Shown one piece after another: positions 25,987 to 34,826 of a stretch of 64,000 bases of DNA; positions within the stretch are counted from its first letter, which is position 1, and every line of letters starts with the position of its first letter. Source of the stretch: Nocardioides panaciterrulae (lineage in GTDB: Bacteria; Actinomycetota; Actinomycetes; Propionibacteriales; Nocardioidaceae). The notes under the pieces were generated by a model, which was given only the letters and a program-made list of their open reading frames with translations, was not told where the DNA came from and searched no databases. The position numbers were made by a program, and so were the translations under genes. The stretch lies in assembly GCF_013409645.1 (NCBI RefSeq), contig NZ_JACCBG010000001.1, forward strand, positions 1,178,001 through 1,242,000, in the 5' to 3' direction.

Positions 25987-26220
25987 GTGGAGATCCTGCT
26001 GTGGCTGGTGCCCCCGGTCGTCGTCACCGTGGTGGCGATGGTTTGGGTGAGCTGGCTGGGCCGCGCCGGCCGGGGCGAGATCGACCGGGAGGTCGCCGTC
26101 CGCCGCCTGGCCGAGGCGATGCAGCGCGAGCCGAAGCAGCCCGCGGCGTACTCCGCCCGGACCCCGGCCCGGGACCGCAGCACCGGCATCGCGGTGCGGC
26201 CCTCGCGCCGCGTCTCCTGA
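25987..26220 (+). CDS. Small single-span membrane protein (77 aa)
   Basis: This 77-residue protein starts with one hydrophobic helix (L-L-W-L-V-P-P-V-V-V-T-V-V-A-M-V-W-V) followed by a basic, probably cytoplasmic tail of about 50 residues. The GTG start is backed by a -10 box 6 nt upstream. It lies between moaE and the YlbL-type protease. I do not recognise a family; it looks like a conserved actinobacterial hypothetical protein. Confidence 0.6.
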   Translation: MEILLWLVPPVVVTVVAMVWVSWLGRAGRGEIDREVAVRRLAEAMQREPKQPAAYSARTPARDRSTGIAVRPSRRVS

Positions 26221-26286
26221 GGTCCGGAGCAGCGCGGGTGCGACCGGGCGCGGACCCAGTTGCCGGCGTTTGAGAGGCTTGGCGCC

Positions 26287-27339
26287 ATGACGCAGCGCAC
26301 TCTGGCCGGGATCATCGCGGCGCCGCTGCTAATCGCGCTGTGGGTGGTCGCCGCGTCCGAGCCGCTGCCCTACGTCACCTACGAGCCCGGGCTGACCGTC
26401 AACGTGCTCGGCTCCCACGACGGCGAGCCGATCATCGAGGTGGCCGGGCACCGCACCTACCCCGATCAGGGCGAGCTGCGGATGACCACCGTCTACGTCT
26501 CCCAGCCCCGCCCGGCGCGGGTGACGCTGGCCGAGCTGATGAAGGACTGGATCAGCAAGGACGCCGCCGTCTACCCCTACAAGGCGATCTACCGGGAGAA
26601 CGAGACCAACGCGCAGAGCCGGCAGCAGGGCGCGGTGGAGATGGTCTCCTCCCAGGACACCGCGGCCGCGGTGGCGCTCGACCAGCTGGGCTACCAGGTC
26701 AAGCCGGCCGTGGAGGTGCTCAGCGTGCTGCCCGGCACCCCGGCCGACGGCCGGCTGCAGGTCCGCGACATCTTCTTGAAGATCGACGGCAAGCCGGTCA
26801 CCTCCAGCGACCAGGTGGTCAAGGCCGTGCAGTCGGCGCAGGCCGGGCAGCCCGTGCACTTCGTCGTACGCCGGGACCGGAAGCCGACCCCGGTGACGGT
26901 GACCCCGCGGGTGAAGGACGGCACGCCGGTGATCGGGATCCAGCTGGGGCTCGGCTACCGGTTCCCGTTCAAGGTGAGGGTCAACCTCGACCAGGCGATC
27001 GGCGGCCCCAGCGCCGGGCTGATGTTCTCGCTGGGCATCTACGACACGCTCACGCCCGGCTCGCTCACCGACGGCCGGTCGGTGGCCGGCACCGGCACCA
27101 TCGACGAGTCCGGCAAGGTCGGGCCGATCGGCGGCATCCAGCAGAAGATCGCGGCGGCGCGCCGCGACGGCGCGCAGCTGTTCCTCGTGCCCCCCGACAA
27201 CTGCAAGGACGCGCTCGGCGCGCAGAACGGCGACATGCGGCTGGTGAAGGCGGAGACCATGCCCGACGCGCTGCAGGCCCTCAAGGCGTGGGACGCCGAC
27301 CCCGATGCACCCCTGCCGTCCTGCAAGGAGGACTCGTGA
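26287..27339 (+). CDS. YlbL-type PDZ / Lon-like serine protease
   Basis: This 350-residue protein begins with a membrane anchor (I-I-A-A-P-L-L-I-A-L-W-V-V-A). A PDZ domain follows at about residues 140-215 (V-L-P-G-T-P-A-D-G-R-L-Q-V-R-D, D-G-K-P-V-T-S). The C-terminal S16 Lon-type protease domain has the nucleophile in G-G-P-S-A-G-L-M-F and the Lys of the Ser-Lys dyad in the G-G-I-Q-Q-K segment. It is exported and membrane-bound, with a quality-control or processing role by family knowledge. It overlaps the next gene by GTGA, forming an operon with the PPA1309-like and UPF0182 genes. Confidence 0.88.
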   Translation: MTQRTLAGIIAAPLLIALWVVAASEPLPYVTYEPGLTVNVLGSHDGEPIIEVAGHRTYPDQGELRMTTVYVSQPRPARVTLAELMKDWISKDAAVYPYKAIYRENETNAQSRQQGAVEMVSSQDTAAAVALDQLGYQVKPAVEVLSVLPGTPADGRLQVRDIFLKIDGKPVTSSDQVVKAVQSAQAGQPVHFVVRRDRKPTPVTVTPRVKDGTPVIGIQLGLGYRFPFKVRVNLDQAIGGPSAGLMFSLGIYDTLTPGSLTDGRSVAGTGTIDESGKVGPIGGIQQKIAAARRDGAQLFLVPPDNCKDALGAQNGDMRLVKAETMPDALQALKAWDADPDAPLPSCKEDS

Positions 27340-27989
27340 CCGGTCCCGACGACGACCTCGGCCCCGACCTGGAGCCGGGGCCCGACCCCGAGCTCAGCCC
27401 CGCGCCCAGCCTCGAGCCTGAGCTCAGCCCCGAGCTGACCGCCGACCTGGACGCCGACCCGGCGCTGGCCTCGGCGGTGCTGGAGATCGAGTCCCACATC
27501 GCCGAGGGCGGCTGGGACCAGCCGGCCCGGCTCTACGCGCTGGTCGACACTGCGGCGCTGGTCGAGCACGAGCCGGGGCTGGCCGCGGCGATGGGCCTGG
27601 ACTCCGCCGACGCCGCCGGGTCGCTGACCCCGGTCGAGCAGGACCAGCTGGCGCCGGACCGGCCGCTGGAGACGGTGCTGGCCTCGATCATCTGGCCGCC
27701 CGACGTCGCCGGGTGCGCGGCGGTCGTGGAGCGGCTGGTGCTGCCTCCGGGCGCGGACGCCGAGATCCCCGAGGACGCGGCCGCGGCCGCGGAGTTCGCC
27801 CGGGAGCACCCGGACCGCCAGGAGGTGCGCATCGTGGCCGGGGCCACGCGCGGCGGCTCGTCGTACTGCGCGCTGCGGCTGCGCGCCCACGACGACGCCG
27901 CGTCGGTGGTCGGCGGCGCCGATCTGGTGCCGGGGCTGCTGGAGCTGCTGCGGGCGACGCTGGCCGACGAGCCGGAGGCGCAGGGATGA
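27336..27989 (+). CDS. PPA1309-like family protein
   Basis: This 217-residue protein has an acidic Pro-rich N terminus (repeated D-L-E-P / E-L-S-P units over about 40 residues), then a conserved globular part. That part includes W-D-Q-P-A-R-L-Y-A-L-V-D-T and a P-L-E-T-V-L-A-S-I-I-W-P-P-D-V-x-G-C-A segment. I recall this pattern in actinobacterial PPA1309-family proteins next to PDZ proteases and UPF0182 genes. Function is unknown. GTG 27336 overlaps the upstream stop and the 3' end overlaps the next ATG by 4 nt, so it is the middle gene of a coupled operon. Confidence 0.7.
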   Translation: MTGPDDDLGPDLEPGPDPELSPAPSLEPELSPELTADLDADPALASAVLEIESHIAEGGWDQPARLYALVDTAALVEHEPGLAAAMGLDSADAAGSLTPVEQDQLAPDRPLETVLASIIWPPDVAGCAAVVERLVLPPGADAEIPEDAAAAAEFAREHPDRQEVRIVAGATRGGSSYCALRLRAHDDAASVVGGADLVPGLLELLRATLADEPEAQG

Positions 27990-30931
27990 GCGAGCTGTTC
28001 GACGAGGACCCGCGCGACACCCCGCCGCCGACGCGCTCGCGGCCGGGCCGGTCCCGGGCCCTGGTCATCACCGCGGTCGCGGTGGTGCTCGCGTTCTTCG
28101 TCCTGACCACGTTCGCCGGCTGGTACACCGACCGGTTGTGGTACCGCTCGGTCGGGTTCGGCGGCGTCTTCACGAAGCTGTTCTGGACCAAGACCGGGCT
28201 CTTCTTGTTCTTCGGCGTGCTGATGGCGGTCGTGGTCGGCGCCAACATGGCGCTGGCCTACCGGATGCGGCCGCTGTTCCGGCCCAGCTCCCCGGAGCAG
28301 ACCGGCCTGGACCGCTACCGCGAGGTGGTCACCCCGATCCGGACCTGGCTGCTGGTCGGCGTCTCGGTGGTCGTCGGGCTGTTCGCGGGCTCCTCCGCGC
28401 TGGGCCAGTGGCGGCACTACCTGCTGTGGCGCCACGGAGTGCCGTTCGGCAGCAACGACCACTTCTTCCACAAGGACATCGGCTTCTACGTCTTCGACCT
28501 GCCGTGGCTGCACTACCTGGTGAACTTCGTGATGGCCGCGACCGTGGTCGCGCTGCTCACGGCCGCCGTCGTGCACTACCTGTACGGCGGGGTCCGGCTG
28601 CAGACCGCCCACGACCGGCTCTCCGGCGCCGCGCAGGGCCAGCTCTCGCTGCTGCTCGGGGTGTTCGTGCTGGCCAAGGCCGCCGACTACTACCTGGACC
28701 GGTTCGACCTGGTGACCGGGGGCGGCGGGCTGATCACCGGCATGACCTACACCGACGACCAGGCGGTGTGGCCGGCGAAGAACATCTTGATGTTCATCGC
28801 GCTGATCTGCGCGGTGCTGTTCTTCCTCAACGTCTGGCGACGCACCTGGGTGCTGCCGTCGGTGGGCCTCGCGCTGCTGGCGCTCTCGGCGGTGCTGCTC
28901 GGGCTGATCTGGCCCGGCATCGTGCAGCAGTTCCAGGTCAAGCCCTCCGAGGCCGACAAGGAGGCGCCGTACATCGACACCAACATCCGGGCCACCCGCG
29001 AGGCCTACGGCATCCAGGACGTCAAGCCGCAGGTGTACTCCAGCCGCGCCTCGGCGGCCAGCGCGAGGCTCGCGGACCTGGAGTCGCAGACCTCGACCGT
29101 GCCGCTGGTCGACCCGCACCTGGTGCGCGACACCTTCGAGCAGAACCAGCAGATCCGGGCCTACTACTCGGTCGCGGACGTGCTCGACGTGGACCGCTAC
29201 CGGATCCAGGGCGTGGACCGGGCGCTGGTGCTGGGCGTGCGCGAGCTCGACCAGAACGGCATCAACGCGGGGGACCGGAACTGGTCCAACCTGCACACCG
29301 TCTACACCCACGGCAACGGCATCATCGCCGCCTTCGCCAACCAGCGGCCGGCCTCGAACTCCTCGGAGTCCACCGACATCCAGTGGGCGGAGGGGCAGGC
29401 GCAGCACGACCTGGGCCAGTACGAGAGCCGGGTCTACTTCGGCGAGCAGAGCCCCGACTACTCGATCGTGGGCAAGCAACCGGGCCAGCCCGACGTCGAG
29501 CTCGACCTGGGCAACACCGCCTCGGGCTCCGCCCAGGACGACACCACCACCTACACCGGCAAGGGCGGCGTCTCGGTCGGGGGCTTCGTCAACAAGCTCA
29601 TGTACGCGATCAAGTTCGGCGACCCGAACTTCCTGCTCTCCGAGCGGGTCAACTCCGACAGCAAGGTGCTCTACGACCGCAACCCGCGGGACCGGGTCGA
29701 GCGGGTCGCGCCGTGGCTGACCGTCGACTCCGACCCCTACCCGGCGGTGGTCGACGGCCGGATCCAGTGGATCCTCGACGGCTACACCACCACCGACCGC
29801 TACCCCTCCTCGGAGAGCGAGTCGTTCTCGACGATGACCGACGACTCGCTGCAGAACAACACCGGGCTGCGGACGATCCCCACCGACGAGATCAACTACA
29901 TGCGCAACGCGGTGAAGGCGACCGTCGACGCCTACGACGGCACCGTCCACCTCTACGCGTGGGACCAGACCGACCCGATCCTGCGGGCCTGGGAGTCGGC
30001 GTTCCCGGGCACCGTGGAGCCCAAGGCGGCGATCCCGCCGGCGCTGATGGACCACCTGCGCTACCCCGAGGACCTGTTCAAGGTGCAGCGCTACCAGTTC
30101 GCGCGCTACCACGTCACCGACGCCAAGGACTTCTACCAGGGCAACAACCGCTGGGAGGTGCCCGAGGACCCGAACGTGCGCGGGCACCTGCAGCCGCCGT
30201 ACCGGATGTTCGTCGACCAGCCCACCGGCAAGAACGGCGCCCCGCAGAGCGTGTTCTCGCTGACGTCGGTGTTCACCCCGTACCAGAAGAACAACCTCGC
30301 GGCGTTCGTGTCGGTGGACTCCGACGCCACCGATCCCCAGGACTACGGCCACTTCCGGGTGCTGCAGATGCCGGACCAGCAGACCCCCGGCCCCGGCCTG
30401 ATCGCCAACCAGTTCACCTCCAACAGCGAGGTGGCCAACGAGCTCGCGCAGTTCAACCGGTCCGGCGGGGAGACGATCCCCGGCAACCTGCTGACGCTGC
30501 CGATCAAGGACGGGCTGATCTACGTCGAGCCGGTGTACGCCGTGCGGGCGGGGTCGAGCTCGAGCTACCCGATCCTGCAGTACGTGCTGACGTCGTACGG
30601 CGGGGAGACGGGTATCGGCCGGACCCTCGGGGAGTCGCTGGCGGACGCCCTCGGCGTCACCGGTGGCTCGACCGGGACCACCCAGGGCGGCGGCAACACC
30701 GGCAGCCAGGGCGGCGGCAAGACCGGCAACGGTGGCAAGCAGGGCGGCTCGGCCCCGACCGGAACGGCCGAGCAGCGGATCCGGGGGCTGCTGGACCGCG
30801 CCGACCGGGCGTTCCGCCAGGCCGACGCGGCGCTGAGCCGGCACGACCCGGTGACCTATGCCAAGAAGGTCGAGCAGGCCCGCAACCTGATCGCCCAGGC
30901 GGTCGCGCTGGCCAACCAGCAGAAGAACTAG
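27986..30931 (+). CDS. UPF0182 family integral membrane protein
   Basis: This 981-residue protein has about seven transmembrane helices in the first 320 residues. The signature W-Y-T-D-R-L-W-Y-R-S-V-G-F follows the first helix. A very large extracytoplasmic domain comes next, with R-A-T-R-E-A-Y-G, W-S-N-L-H-T-V-Y-T-H-G-N-G and Y-P-E-D-L-F-K-V-Q. It ends in a Gly/Thr-rich linker and a short helical tail. Length and motifs fit UPF0182 (900-1000). The role is unknown, perhaps envelope-related. It starts with an ATGA overlap after the PPA1309-like gene, and its stop shares bases with the stop of the opposing gene. Confidence 0.9.
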   Translation: MSELFDEDPRDTPPPTRSRPGRSRALVITAVAVVLAFFVLTTFAGWYTDRLWYRSVGFGGVFTKLFWTKTGLFLFFGVLMAVVVGANMALAYRMRPLFRPSSPEQTGLDRYREVVTPIRTWLLVGVSVVVGLFAGSSALGQWRHYLLWRHGVPFGSNDHFFHKDIGFYVFDLPWLHYLVNFVMAATVVALLTAAVVHYLYGGVRLQTAHDRLSGAAQGQLSLLLGVFVLAKAADYYLDRFDLVTGGGGLITGMTYTDDQAVWPAKNILMFIALICAVLFFLNVWRRTWVLPSVGLALLALSAVLLGLIWPGIVQQFQVKPSEADKEAPYIDTNIRATREAYGIQDVKPQVYSSRASAASARLADLESQTSTVPLVDPHLVRDTFEQNQQIRAYYSVADVLDVDRYRIQGVDRALVLGVRELDQNGINAGDRNWSNLHTVYTHGNGIIAAFANQRPASNSSESTDIQWAEGQAQHDLGQYESRVYFGEQSPDYSIVGKQPGQPDVELDLGNTASGSAQDDTTTYTGKGGVSVGGFVNKLMYAIKFGDPNFLLSERVNSDSKVLYDRNPRDRVERVAPWLTVDSDPYPAVVDGRIQWILDGYTTTDRYPSSESESFSTMTDDSLQNNTGLRTIPTDEINYMRNAVKATVDAYDGTVHLYAWDQTDPILRAWESAFPGTVEPKAAIPPALMDHLRYPEDLFKVQRYQFARYHVTDAKDFYQGNNRWEVPEDPNVRGHLQPPYRMFVDQPTGKNGAPQSVFSLTSVFTPYQKNNLAAFVSVDSDATDPQDYGHFRVLQMPDQQTPGPGLIANQFTSNSEVANELAQFNRSGGETIPGNLLTLPIKDGLIYVEPVYAVRAGSSSSYPILQYVLTSYGGETGIGRTLGESLADALGVTGGSTGTTQGGGNTGSQGGGKTGNGGKQGGSAPTGTAEQRIRGLLDRADRAFRQADAALSRHDPVTYAKKVEQARNLIAQAVALANQQKN

Positions 30932-31596
30932 CCCGGCCGGTCCTGCCCGGGGCCCAGCGCGGTCGCCGCGTCGTGGCCCAGGTCGAGGTAGACCGCGTCG
31001 GTGGCGATCCGCCGGACGTGCTGGACCGGCACGCGCAGCTCGTGGTGGCCGAGGCCGTGGGTGTGCCGCCGGACCACCAGGTGGGTGATCGCGTGGCGAT
31101 CGTCGACGAGCAGGCCCTGGACGTGGCCGAGCACCGTGTGGTCGCTGGAGAAGACCTCGCTCTCCCGGCGGAGCTCCACGGTGCCGCGGGGGAGGTGGTC
31201 GAACTCGACCAGGGTGTCGGTGTCCTCGGGGCCGGCGGTCTCGACGAGACGACCGGTGGCGGGGAAGTGTGGCCAGGACAGCACCCGCACGACGCCCACG
31301 TCCCACTCCTCGGTGCGGCGCGGCCAGCCACCGAGCTCGACGAAGTCGGTCTCGTCGATCGGCTCGCTGTCCTCGAGCTGCTGCCGCGTCCAGGTGAGTC
31401 GCAGGCGCTCGGCCTCGCCCTCGACCGTGGCCACCGCCACCGGCACCAGGTGCGAGCGGGGATGGAGCGCGTGGGCCCGTCGTACGACCAGGTGGGTCAC
31501 GGTGCGGGCCACCGGGTCGACCACCACGTCCGCGAGCCTCCCGACGTGGCCGTCCGCGGCGTCCACGGGCATCTCGGGGCGGAGCTGGCTGGTCAC
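30928..31596 (-). CDS. PRC-barrel domain protein
   Basis: This 222-residue protein contains two PRC-barrel-like halves. One starts at G-H-V-G-R-L-A-D-V-V-V-D with T-H-L-V-V-R-R. The other contains L-G-H-V-Q-G-L-L-V-D-D and I-T-H-L-V-V-R-R, which look like internal repeats. The domain occurs in RimM and photosynthetic reaction centre H subunits and in many actinobacterial stress proteins; the role here is unknown. GTG 31596 is a reasonable start, but other in-frame starts exist upstream. It converges with UPF0182, sharing stop-codon bases at 30928-30931. Confidence 0.65.
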   Translation of the reverse strand: MTSQLRPEMPVDAADGHVGRLADVVVDPVARTVTHLVVRRAHALHPRSHLVPVAVATVEGEAERLRLTWTRQQLEDSEPIDETDFVELGGWPRRTEEWDVGVVRVLSWPHFPATGRLVETAGPEDTDTLVEFDHLPRGTVELRRESEVFSSDHTVLGHVQGLLVDDRHAITHLVVRRHTHGLGHHELRVPVQHVRRIATDAVYLDLGHDAATALGPGQDRPG

Positions 31597-31665
31597 GAGG
31601 AAACGCTCGTACGCCGGCCCACGGCGCCGGCAGGGCCGAAGGACACCGGGGGAGGGGACCCCGAT

Positions 31666-31694
31666 TTGTCGGCCCTCGGGCCATCCCGTAAGGT
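31666..31694 (+). promoter_or_regulatory. Promoter of the initiator tRNA gene
   Basis: TTGTCG (31666-31671) and TAAGGT (31689-31694) are spaced 17 nt apart, 12 nt before the mature tRNA start. Form and spacing fit a sigma-70-type promoter. Confidence 0.55.
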
Positions 31695-31706
31695 TGGTCT
31701 CACCGA

Positions 31707-31780
31707 CGCGGGGTGGAGCAGCTCGGTAGCTCGCTGGGCTCATAACCCAGAGGTCGCAGGTTCAAATCCTGCCCCCGCTA
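31707..31780 (+). tRNA. Initiator tRNA-fMet (CAU)
   Basis: The cloverleaf folds cleanly. The acceptor strands are CGCGGGG and CCCCGCT, with C1 unpaired against U72. The D arm is GAGC-AGCTCGGTA-GCTC. The anticodon stem is CTGGG/CCCAG around CTCATAA, and the T arm is GCAGG-TTCAAAT-CCTGC. The mismatch at position 1-72 and the three G-C pairs at the base of the anticodon stem identify the initiator species. CCA is not encoded. The 3' half is the left attachment site of an integrated element, which leaves the tRNA intact. Confidence 0.95.
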
Positions 31781-31781
31781 C
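31746..31781. repeat. Left attachment repeat (attL), 36 bp
   Basis: The 36 bases covering the anticodon-stem 3' strand, T arm and acceptor 3' strand of the tRNA recur exactly at 39070-39105. Bases on both sides differ. This defines the crossover identity block of a tRNA-targeting integrase. Confidence 0.92.
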
Positions 31782-31785
31782 AAAG

Positions 31786-31819
31786 TTCAGGCTCGGAATC
31801 TACGGATTCCGAGCCTGAA
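31786..31819 (+). terminator. Element-borne hairpin just after the tRNA
   Basis: TTCAGGCTCGGAATC (31786-31800) pairs exactly with GATTCCGAGCCTGAA (31805-31819) around a TACG loop. It lies inside the element, 5 nt after attL, and would terminate the tRNA transcript in place of the original structure now found after attR. Confidence 0.7.
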
Positions 31820-31966
31820 AGCATTTAGAGACTTGATCGAGTGTCCACTTAGTGACGGGTTTCCCGGACAACCCGCTGGCCGGCGGTCGCAGTGCGCCCC
31901 CGGGTGACCTACACCGCGACCGCCCCCGCGACGGCCCGGGACAGCGGTTGGCTATGCGGGTCCGAC

Positions 31967-32899
31967 ATGACCCACCTGACAGCCATGCCCGCCAGCCACG
32001 CCCTCGATCGGATCACCGACTGGCGGATCGCCCTGCGGGCCGAGAACAAGAGCCCGGGCACGATCTTCATCTACGCCGACGGAGCCACTCGTTACCTGAC
32101 CTGGTGCGCCGACGGCGACCACCTGCCGATGAGCCGCGCCGCGCTCAACTCCTGGATCGCCGGCCTGCTCGACGGCGGATCCTCGCCGGGCACCGCCCGC
32201 ATCCGCCAGCTCGCCGTGCGCCGCTTTGCGGCCTGGCTGACCGCCGGCGGTGAGATCGCCGCCGACCCGTTCCCCGGAGTCAAGGCACCCCGCTACGAAC
32301 CGCCGCTGGTCGAGCCGCTCACCGACGCCGAGCTCCGCGCGCTCCTCGCCACCTGCGCTGTCTCCGACGACCACGCGCGGCTGGAAGCCACCCTCAACGA
32401 CCGACGCGACGAAGCGATCATCCGGCTCATGTTCGAGACCGCGATCCGGTCCGGGGAGCTCGTCGACCTCCAGCTCGACGACGTAGACCTCATCGCGCGG
32501 CTGATCACGATCCGTCGTGGCAAGGGTGGGCGCGGCCGAGTGATTCCTGTCGGCCCTGTGACCACCGAGGCGCTGCTGGTGTATCTCGACCAGCGTGAGC
32601 AACACCCGCTGGCTGCGAGCCCCGACCTGTGGCTCGGCAATCGCGGCCAGCGGTTCGGCCGCGAAGGACTCAGCCGTGCCCTGCGCCGCCGCGCCAAGCG
32701 CGCCGGAGTGCAGGGCTTCCGGCCCCACCGGCTCCGGCACACCGCCGCCCACCGATGGCTCGCGGCCGGCGGCTCCGAATCCGGCCTGATGGCCATCGCC
32801 GGCTGGACCCGCAGCGACATGCTCGTCCGCTACACCCGAGCCCGCGCCTCCGAACGCGCCGCCACCGAGGCCCGCCGACTCAACCTCGGAGACCTCTGA
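31967..32899 (+). CDS. Tyrosine-type site-specific recombinase (integrase)
   Basis: This 310-residue phage-type recombinase has an N-terminal core-binding domain (about residues 1-110) and a catalytic domain. The catalytic residues are visible as Arg in E-T-A-I-R-S-G-E-L, Lys in R-R-G-K-G-G, H-x-L-R-H in P-H-R-L-R-H-T-A-A-H-R-W-L, a G-W in place of the second His, and the Tyr nucleophile in V-R-Y-T-R-A. It has no N-terminal arm-binding domain of lambda type and is short. ATG 31967 is preferred; the frame extends upstream without a better start. Its position next to attL fits a tRNA-targeting integrase. Confidence 0.9.
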   Translation: MTHLTAMPASHALDRITDWRIALRAENKSPGTIFIYADGATRYLTWCADGDHLPMSRAALNSWIAGLLDGGSSPGTARIRQLAVRRFAAWLTAGGEIAADPFPGVKAPRYEPPLVEPLTDAELRALLATCAVSDDHARLEATLNDRRDEAIIRLMFETAIRSGELVDLQLDDVDLIARLITIRRGKGGRGRVIPVGPVTTEALLVYLDQREQHPLAASPDLWLGNRGQRFGREGLSRALRRRAKRAGVQGFRPHRLRHTAAHRWLAAGGSESGLMAIAGWTRSDMLVRYTRARASERAATEARRLNLGDL

Positions 32900-33012
32900 G
32901 CTCCGCGACAGTTGGCACGGTTCACCGCCGATCGTGGCAGACCAGCTCGCCGGAACGGCGGGTGGACGTCCGAGCGCTCGACACGGCCTGCCGCCACGAC
33001 CATGATCGAACC

Positions 33013-33318
33013 GTGAGCGCGCAGGCCGAGACCGCCGAATCAGACAACAGCCTGCCGCAGTGCTGGTGTTGCGGCGGCTCGTTCGCCGAACCGGAGTTGG
33101 TCCACCTCGGGTCGCACCCGGAGGTGGGCCTGTGCGCGGACTGCGCCCATTGGGTGCACCGCCGCGCCGCCGAGCAGGCCGCTGCCCGACGGGGCGGGCT
33201 CCCCGCGCGGTATCGCGGAGCCTTCGCCGCGACCCGGTCCTGGGTCATCCAGCACGAGGTGCACAACCTGCCTGTCCTCGGCCGGCTGCTGCGCGGCCTG
33301 GACCGTCGCCTGCCCTGA
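33013..33318 (+). CDS. Zinc-ribbon-like small protein of the element (101 aa)
   Basis: This 101-residue protein has Q-C-W-C-C-G-G-S near residue 17 and L-C-A-D-C about 25 residues later, a likely zinc knuckle. A basic helical region with R-A-A-E-Q-A-A-A-R-R and a C-terminal R-R-L-P follow. GTG 33013 is chosen because the zinc motif follows shortly after it. It lies 113 nt after the integrase on the same strand and converges with the mer operon. It could be a directionality factor or a cargo gene; nothing in the sequence decides this. Confidence 0.5.
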   Translation: MSAQAETAESDNSLPQCWCCGGSFAEPELVHLGSHPEVGLCADCAHWVHRRAAEQAAARRGGLPARYRGAFAATRSWVIQHEVHNLPVLGRLLRGLDRRLP

Positions 33319-33368
33319 ACCTCGCGCCCGCGACCGCTCAGGCCACCCGACCCAGTTGGGCAACCCGC

Positions 33369-34298
33369 TCACACGGACTTGCCGACATCCCGTCCCAGCG
33401 TCCCGCCGCCGGGTCCCGGGGCGGTGTCCGGCGGGCAGCAGGCGCCGGGCACCGGAGCCATGCGTCCTCGGCGTCGACGTTCGACGAGGGCAAGTGTGGC
33501 TGCTCCCAGCACCGCCGTCACGGCGAGGACACTGATGAGGGTCGTCCGACCCTGGATCCACTGCGAGATGGTCGCGGACAGTCCGGCGAGTGCGCCGGCT
33601 CGACCCGCCGACGTCGCGTCACCGGTGGCGGCCGGATACCAGTACCAGGCGAGGTAAGCGCCGGTGAGCACGAGGACCACCGCGGTGACCTTGGGGCCGT
33701 AGCGAGCCAGCGTGGCCACCCGGTGGGTGAGCGCGGTGCCCGCGGCTGCGGTGGCCAGGGCCAGCAGCAGCAGGACGGTGGCCGACCCGGCCGCGTAGAC
33801 CCCGAACACCACGAGCAGGCCGGCGTAGCTGGCGGTGGCCTGGGCCTGCGCGATGACCGCGAGCAGCACCCCGAAGGTGCACGCGAGCGAGGCGATCGCG
33901 TAGCCGACGCCGAAGACCACCATCTGAGCGGTCGGGGCAAGCCCCGCGGTTGCCCGGCCGGGGATCCGGGGCAGCCGAAGGGAGAACGAGCGACCGGCCA
34001 GCATCGCCCCACCGAGCAGCACCAGCAGTACGCCGACGGCGAGGCCGAGCGCCGGTGCGGCCTCGATCAGGCCGCGGGCGCCGGCGCTGACCACCAGCCC
34101 GGCGGCGGCCAGCGTGCCGGCGAACCCGAGGGTCAGCGCGGCGCCGGCCCGCAGCGCATGGAGCAGCCGCACGGGTGCCGGGGAGGTGTCGCCGTCGCCG
34201 ATGGTGTGGCTGATCCAGGCCGGCAGTAGCGCGAAGCCGCACGGGTTGACCGGGGCGACCATGCCGGCGGCGAAGGCGAGCGTGAGCAACCCGCCCAT
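33369..34298 (-). CDS. CcdA-like membrane thiol-disulfide transporter of the mer operon
   Basis: This 309-residue integral membrane protein begins M-G-G-L-L-T-L-A-F-A-A-G-M-V-A-P-V-N-P-C-G-F-A-L-L-P in part. That is the CcdA/DsbD-gamma signature with the first redox Cys; the second lies in S-L-A-C-T-F-G about 160 residues on. About six to seven helices are predicted by eye. The cytoplasmic tail has P-G-A-C-C-P-P. CcdA passes electrons from cytoplasmic thioredoxin to extracytoplasmic thiol proteins, and here the likely partner is the thioredoxin-like lipoprotein 3 nt upstream. As the last gene of a mer operon it could keep mercury-binding thiols reduced; that role is inferred. Confidence 0.78.
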   Translation of the reverse strand: MGGLLTLAFAAGMVAPVNPCGFALLPAWISHTIGDGDTSPAPVRLLHALRAGAALTLGFAGTLAAAGLVVSAGARGLIEAAPALGLAVGVLLVLLGGAMLAGRSFSLRLPRIPGRATAGLAPTAQMVVFGVGYAIASLACTFGVLLAVIAQAQATASYAGLLVVFGVYAAGSATVLLLLALATAAAGTALTHRVATLARYGPKVTAVVLVLTGAYLAWYWYPAATGDATSAGRAGALAGLSATISQWIQGRTTLISVLAVTAVLGAATLALVERRRRGRMAPVPGACCPPDTAPGPGGGTLGRDVGKSV

Positions 34299-34301
34299 GG
34301 C

Positions 34302-34826
34302 TCAGGCTCCCGCCTTCACCAGTTCAGCGGTGATGGTCTCGGCGCTGGGGTCGGTGGCCCGGAAGGTCACCTTGCCCTCGGCGTCGACCACGATCAGGGT
34401 GGAGAGCGCGGCGACCTGGAAGCGCAGAGACAGGGCCGCGCCGGTGTCGATGGCCGCCGGGACGTGCTCCGCGTCGACGGAGTCCATAAAGCCTCCGATG
34501 GTCTCCTTGGACTCGCCGGGGTCCATGTCGATGGCGAGGAAGCTTGCGTTGTCGCCCGCTTCCTCGGCGGCGGTCGCCGCCCTGCCGAGGGACCGGACGC
34601 CGTTGACGCATTCGCCGCAACCGACCGAGAAGAAGAACACGGCTGTGGGTTCCCCGGTTGCGGGCAGGCTGATCTGGTGGCCGTCGATGCTGGTCACCGT
34701 CACCGGACCACCGTCGGCCACTGGGCTCGCGGGGGCAGTGGTCCCGCATCCGGTCAGCGCCAGCGATCCGGCGGCGAGGGCCGCGGCGATCGAGACGGCC
34801 TTCAGTCCGGTTCGGGTGCGCGTCAT
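34302..34826 (-). CDS. Thioredoxin-like lipoprotein of the mer operon
   Basis: This 174-residue protein has a lipoprotein signal (basic start, hydrophobic stretch, lipobox L-T-G-C at residues 24-27) and a thioredoxin-like domain. The domain has F-F-F-S-V-G-C-G-E-C as the redox motif and V-A-A-L-S-T-L-I-V-V as the strand after the cis-loop. TlpA/ResA-type proteins of this shape reduce disulfides outside the membrane. ATG 34826 overlaps the upstream gene by ATGA and the CcdA-like gene follows after 3 nt, so the three are translationally coupled. Confidence 0.75.
   Translation of the reverse strand: MTRTRTGLKAVSIAAALAAGSLALTGCGTTAPASPVADGGPVTVTSIDGHQISLPATGEPTAVFFFSVGCGECVNGVRSLGRAATAAEEAGDNASFLAIDMDPGESKETIGGFMDSVDAEHVPAAIDTGAALSLRFQVAALSTLIVVDAEGKVTFRATDPSAETITAELVKAGA

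Noticed and set aside
27533-31684. Very long minus-strand open frame (1383 codons) opposite the UPF0182 operon
   Set aside because: Its product is Val/Gly/Arg/His-rich with no domain or ribosome site. It is the high-GC antisense shadow of the well-supported plus-strand genes.
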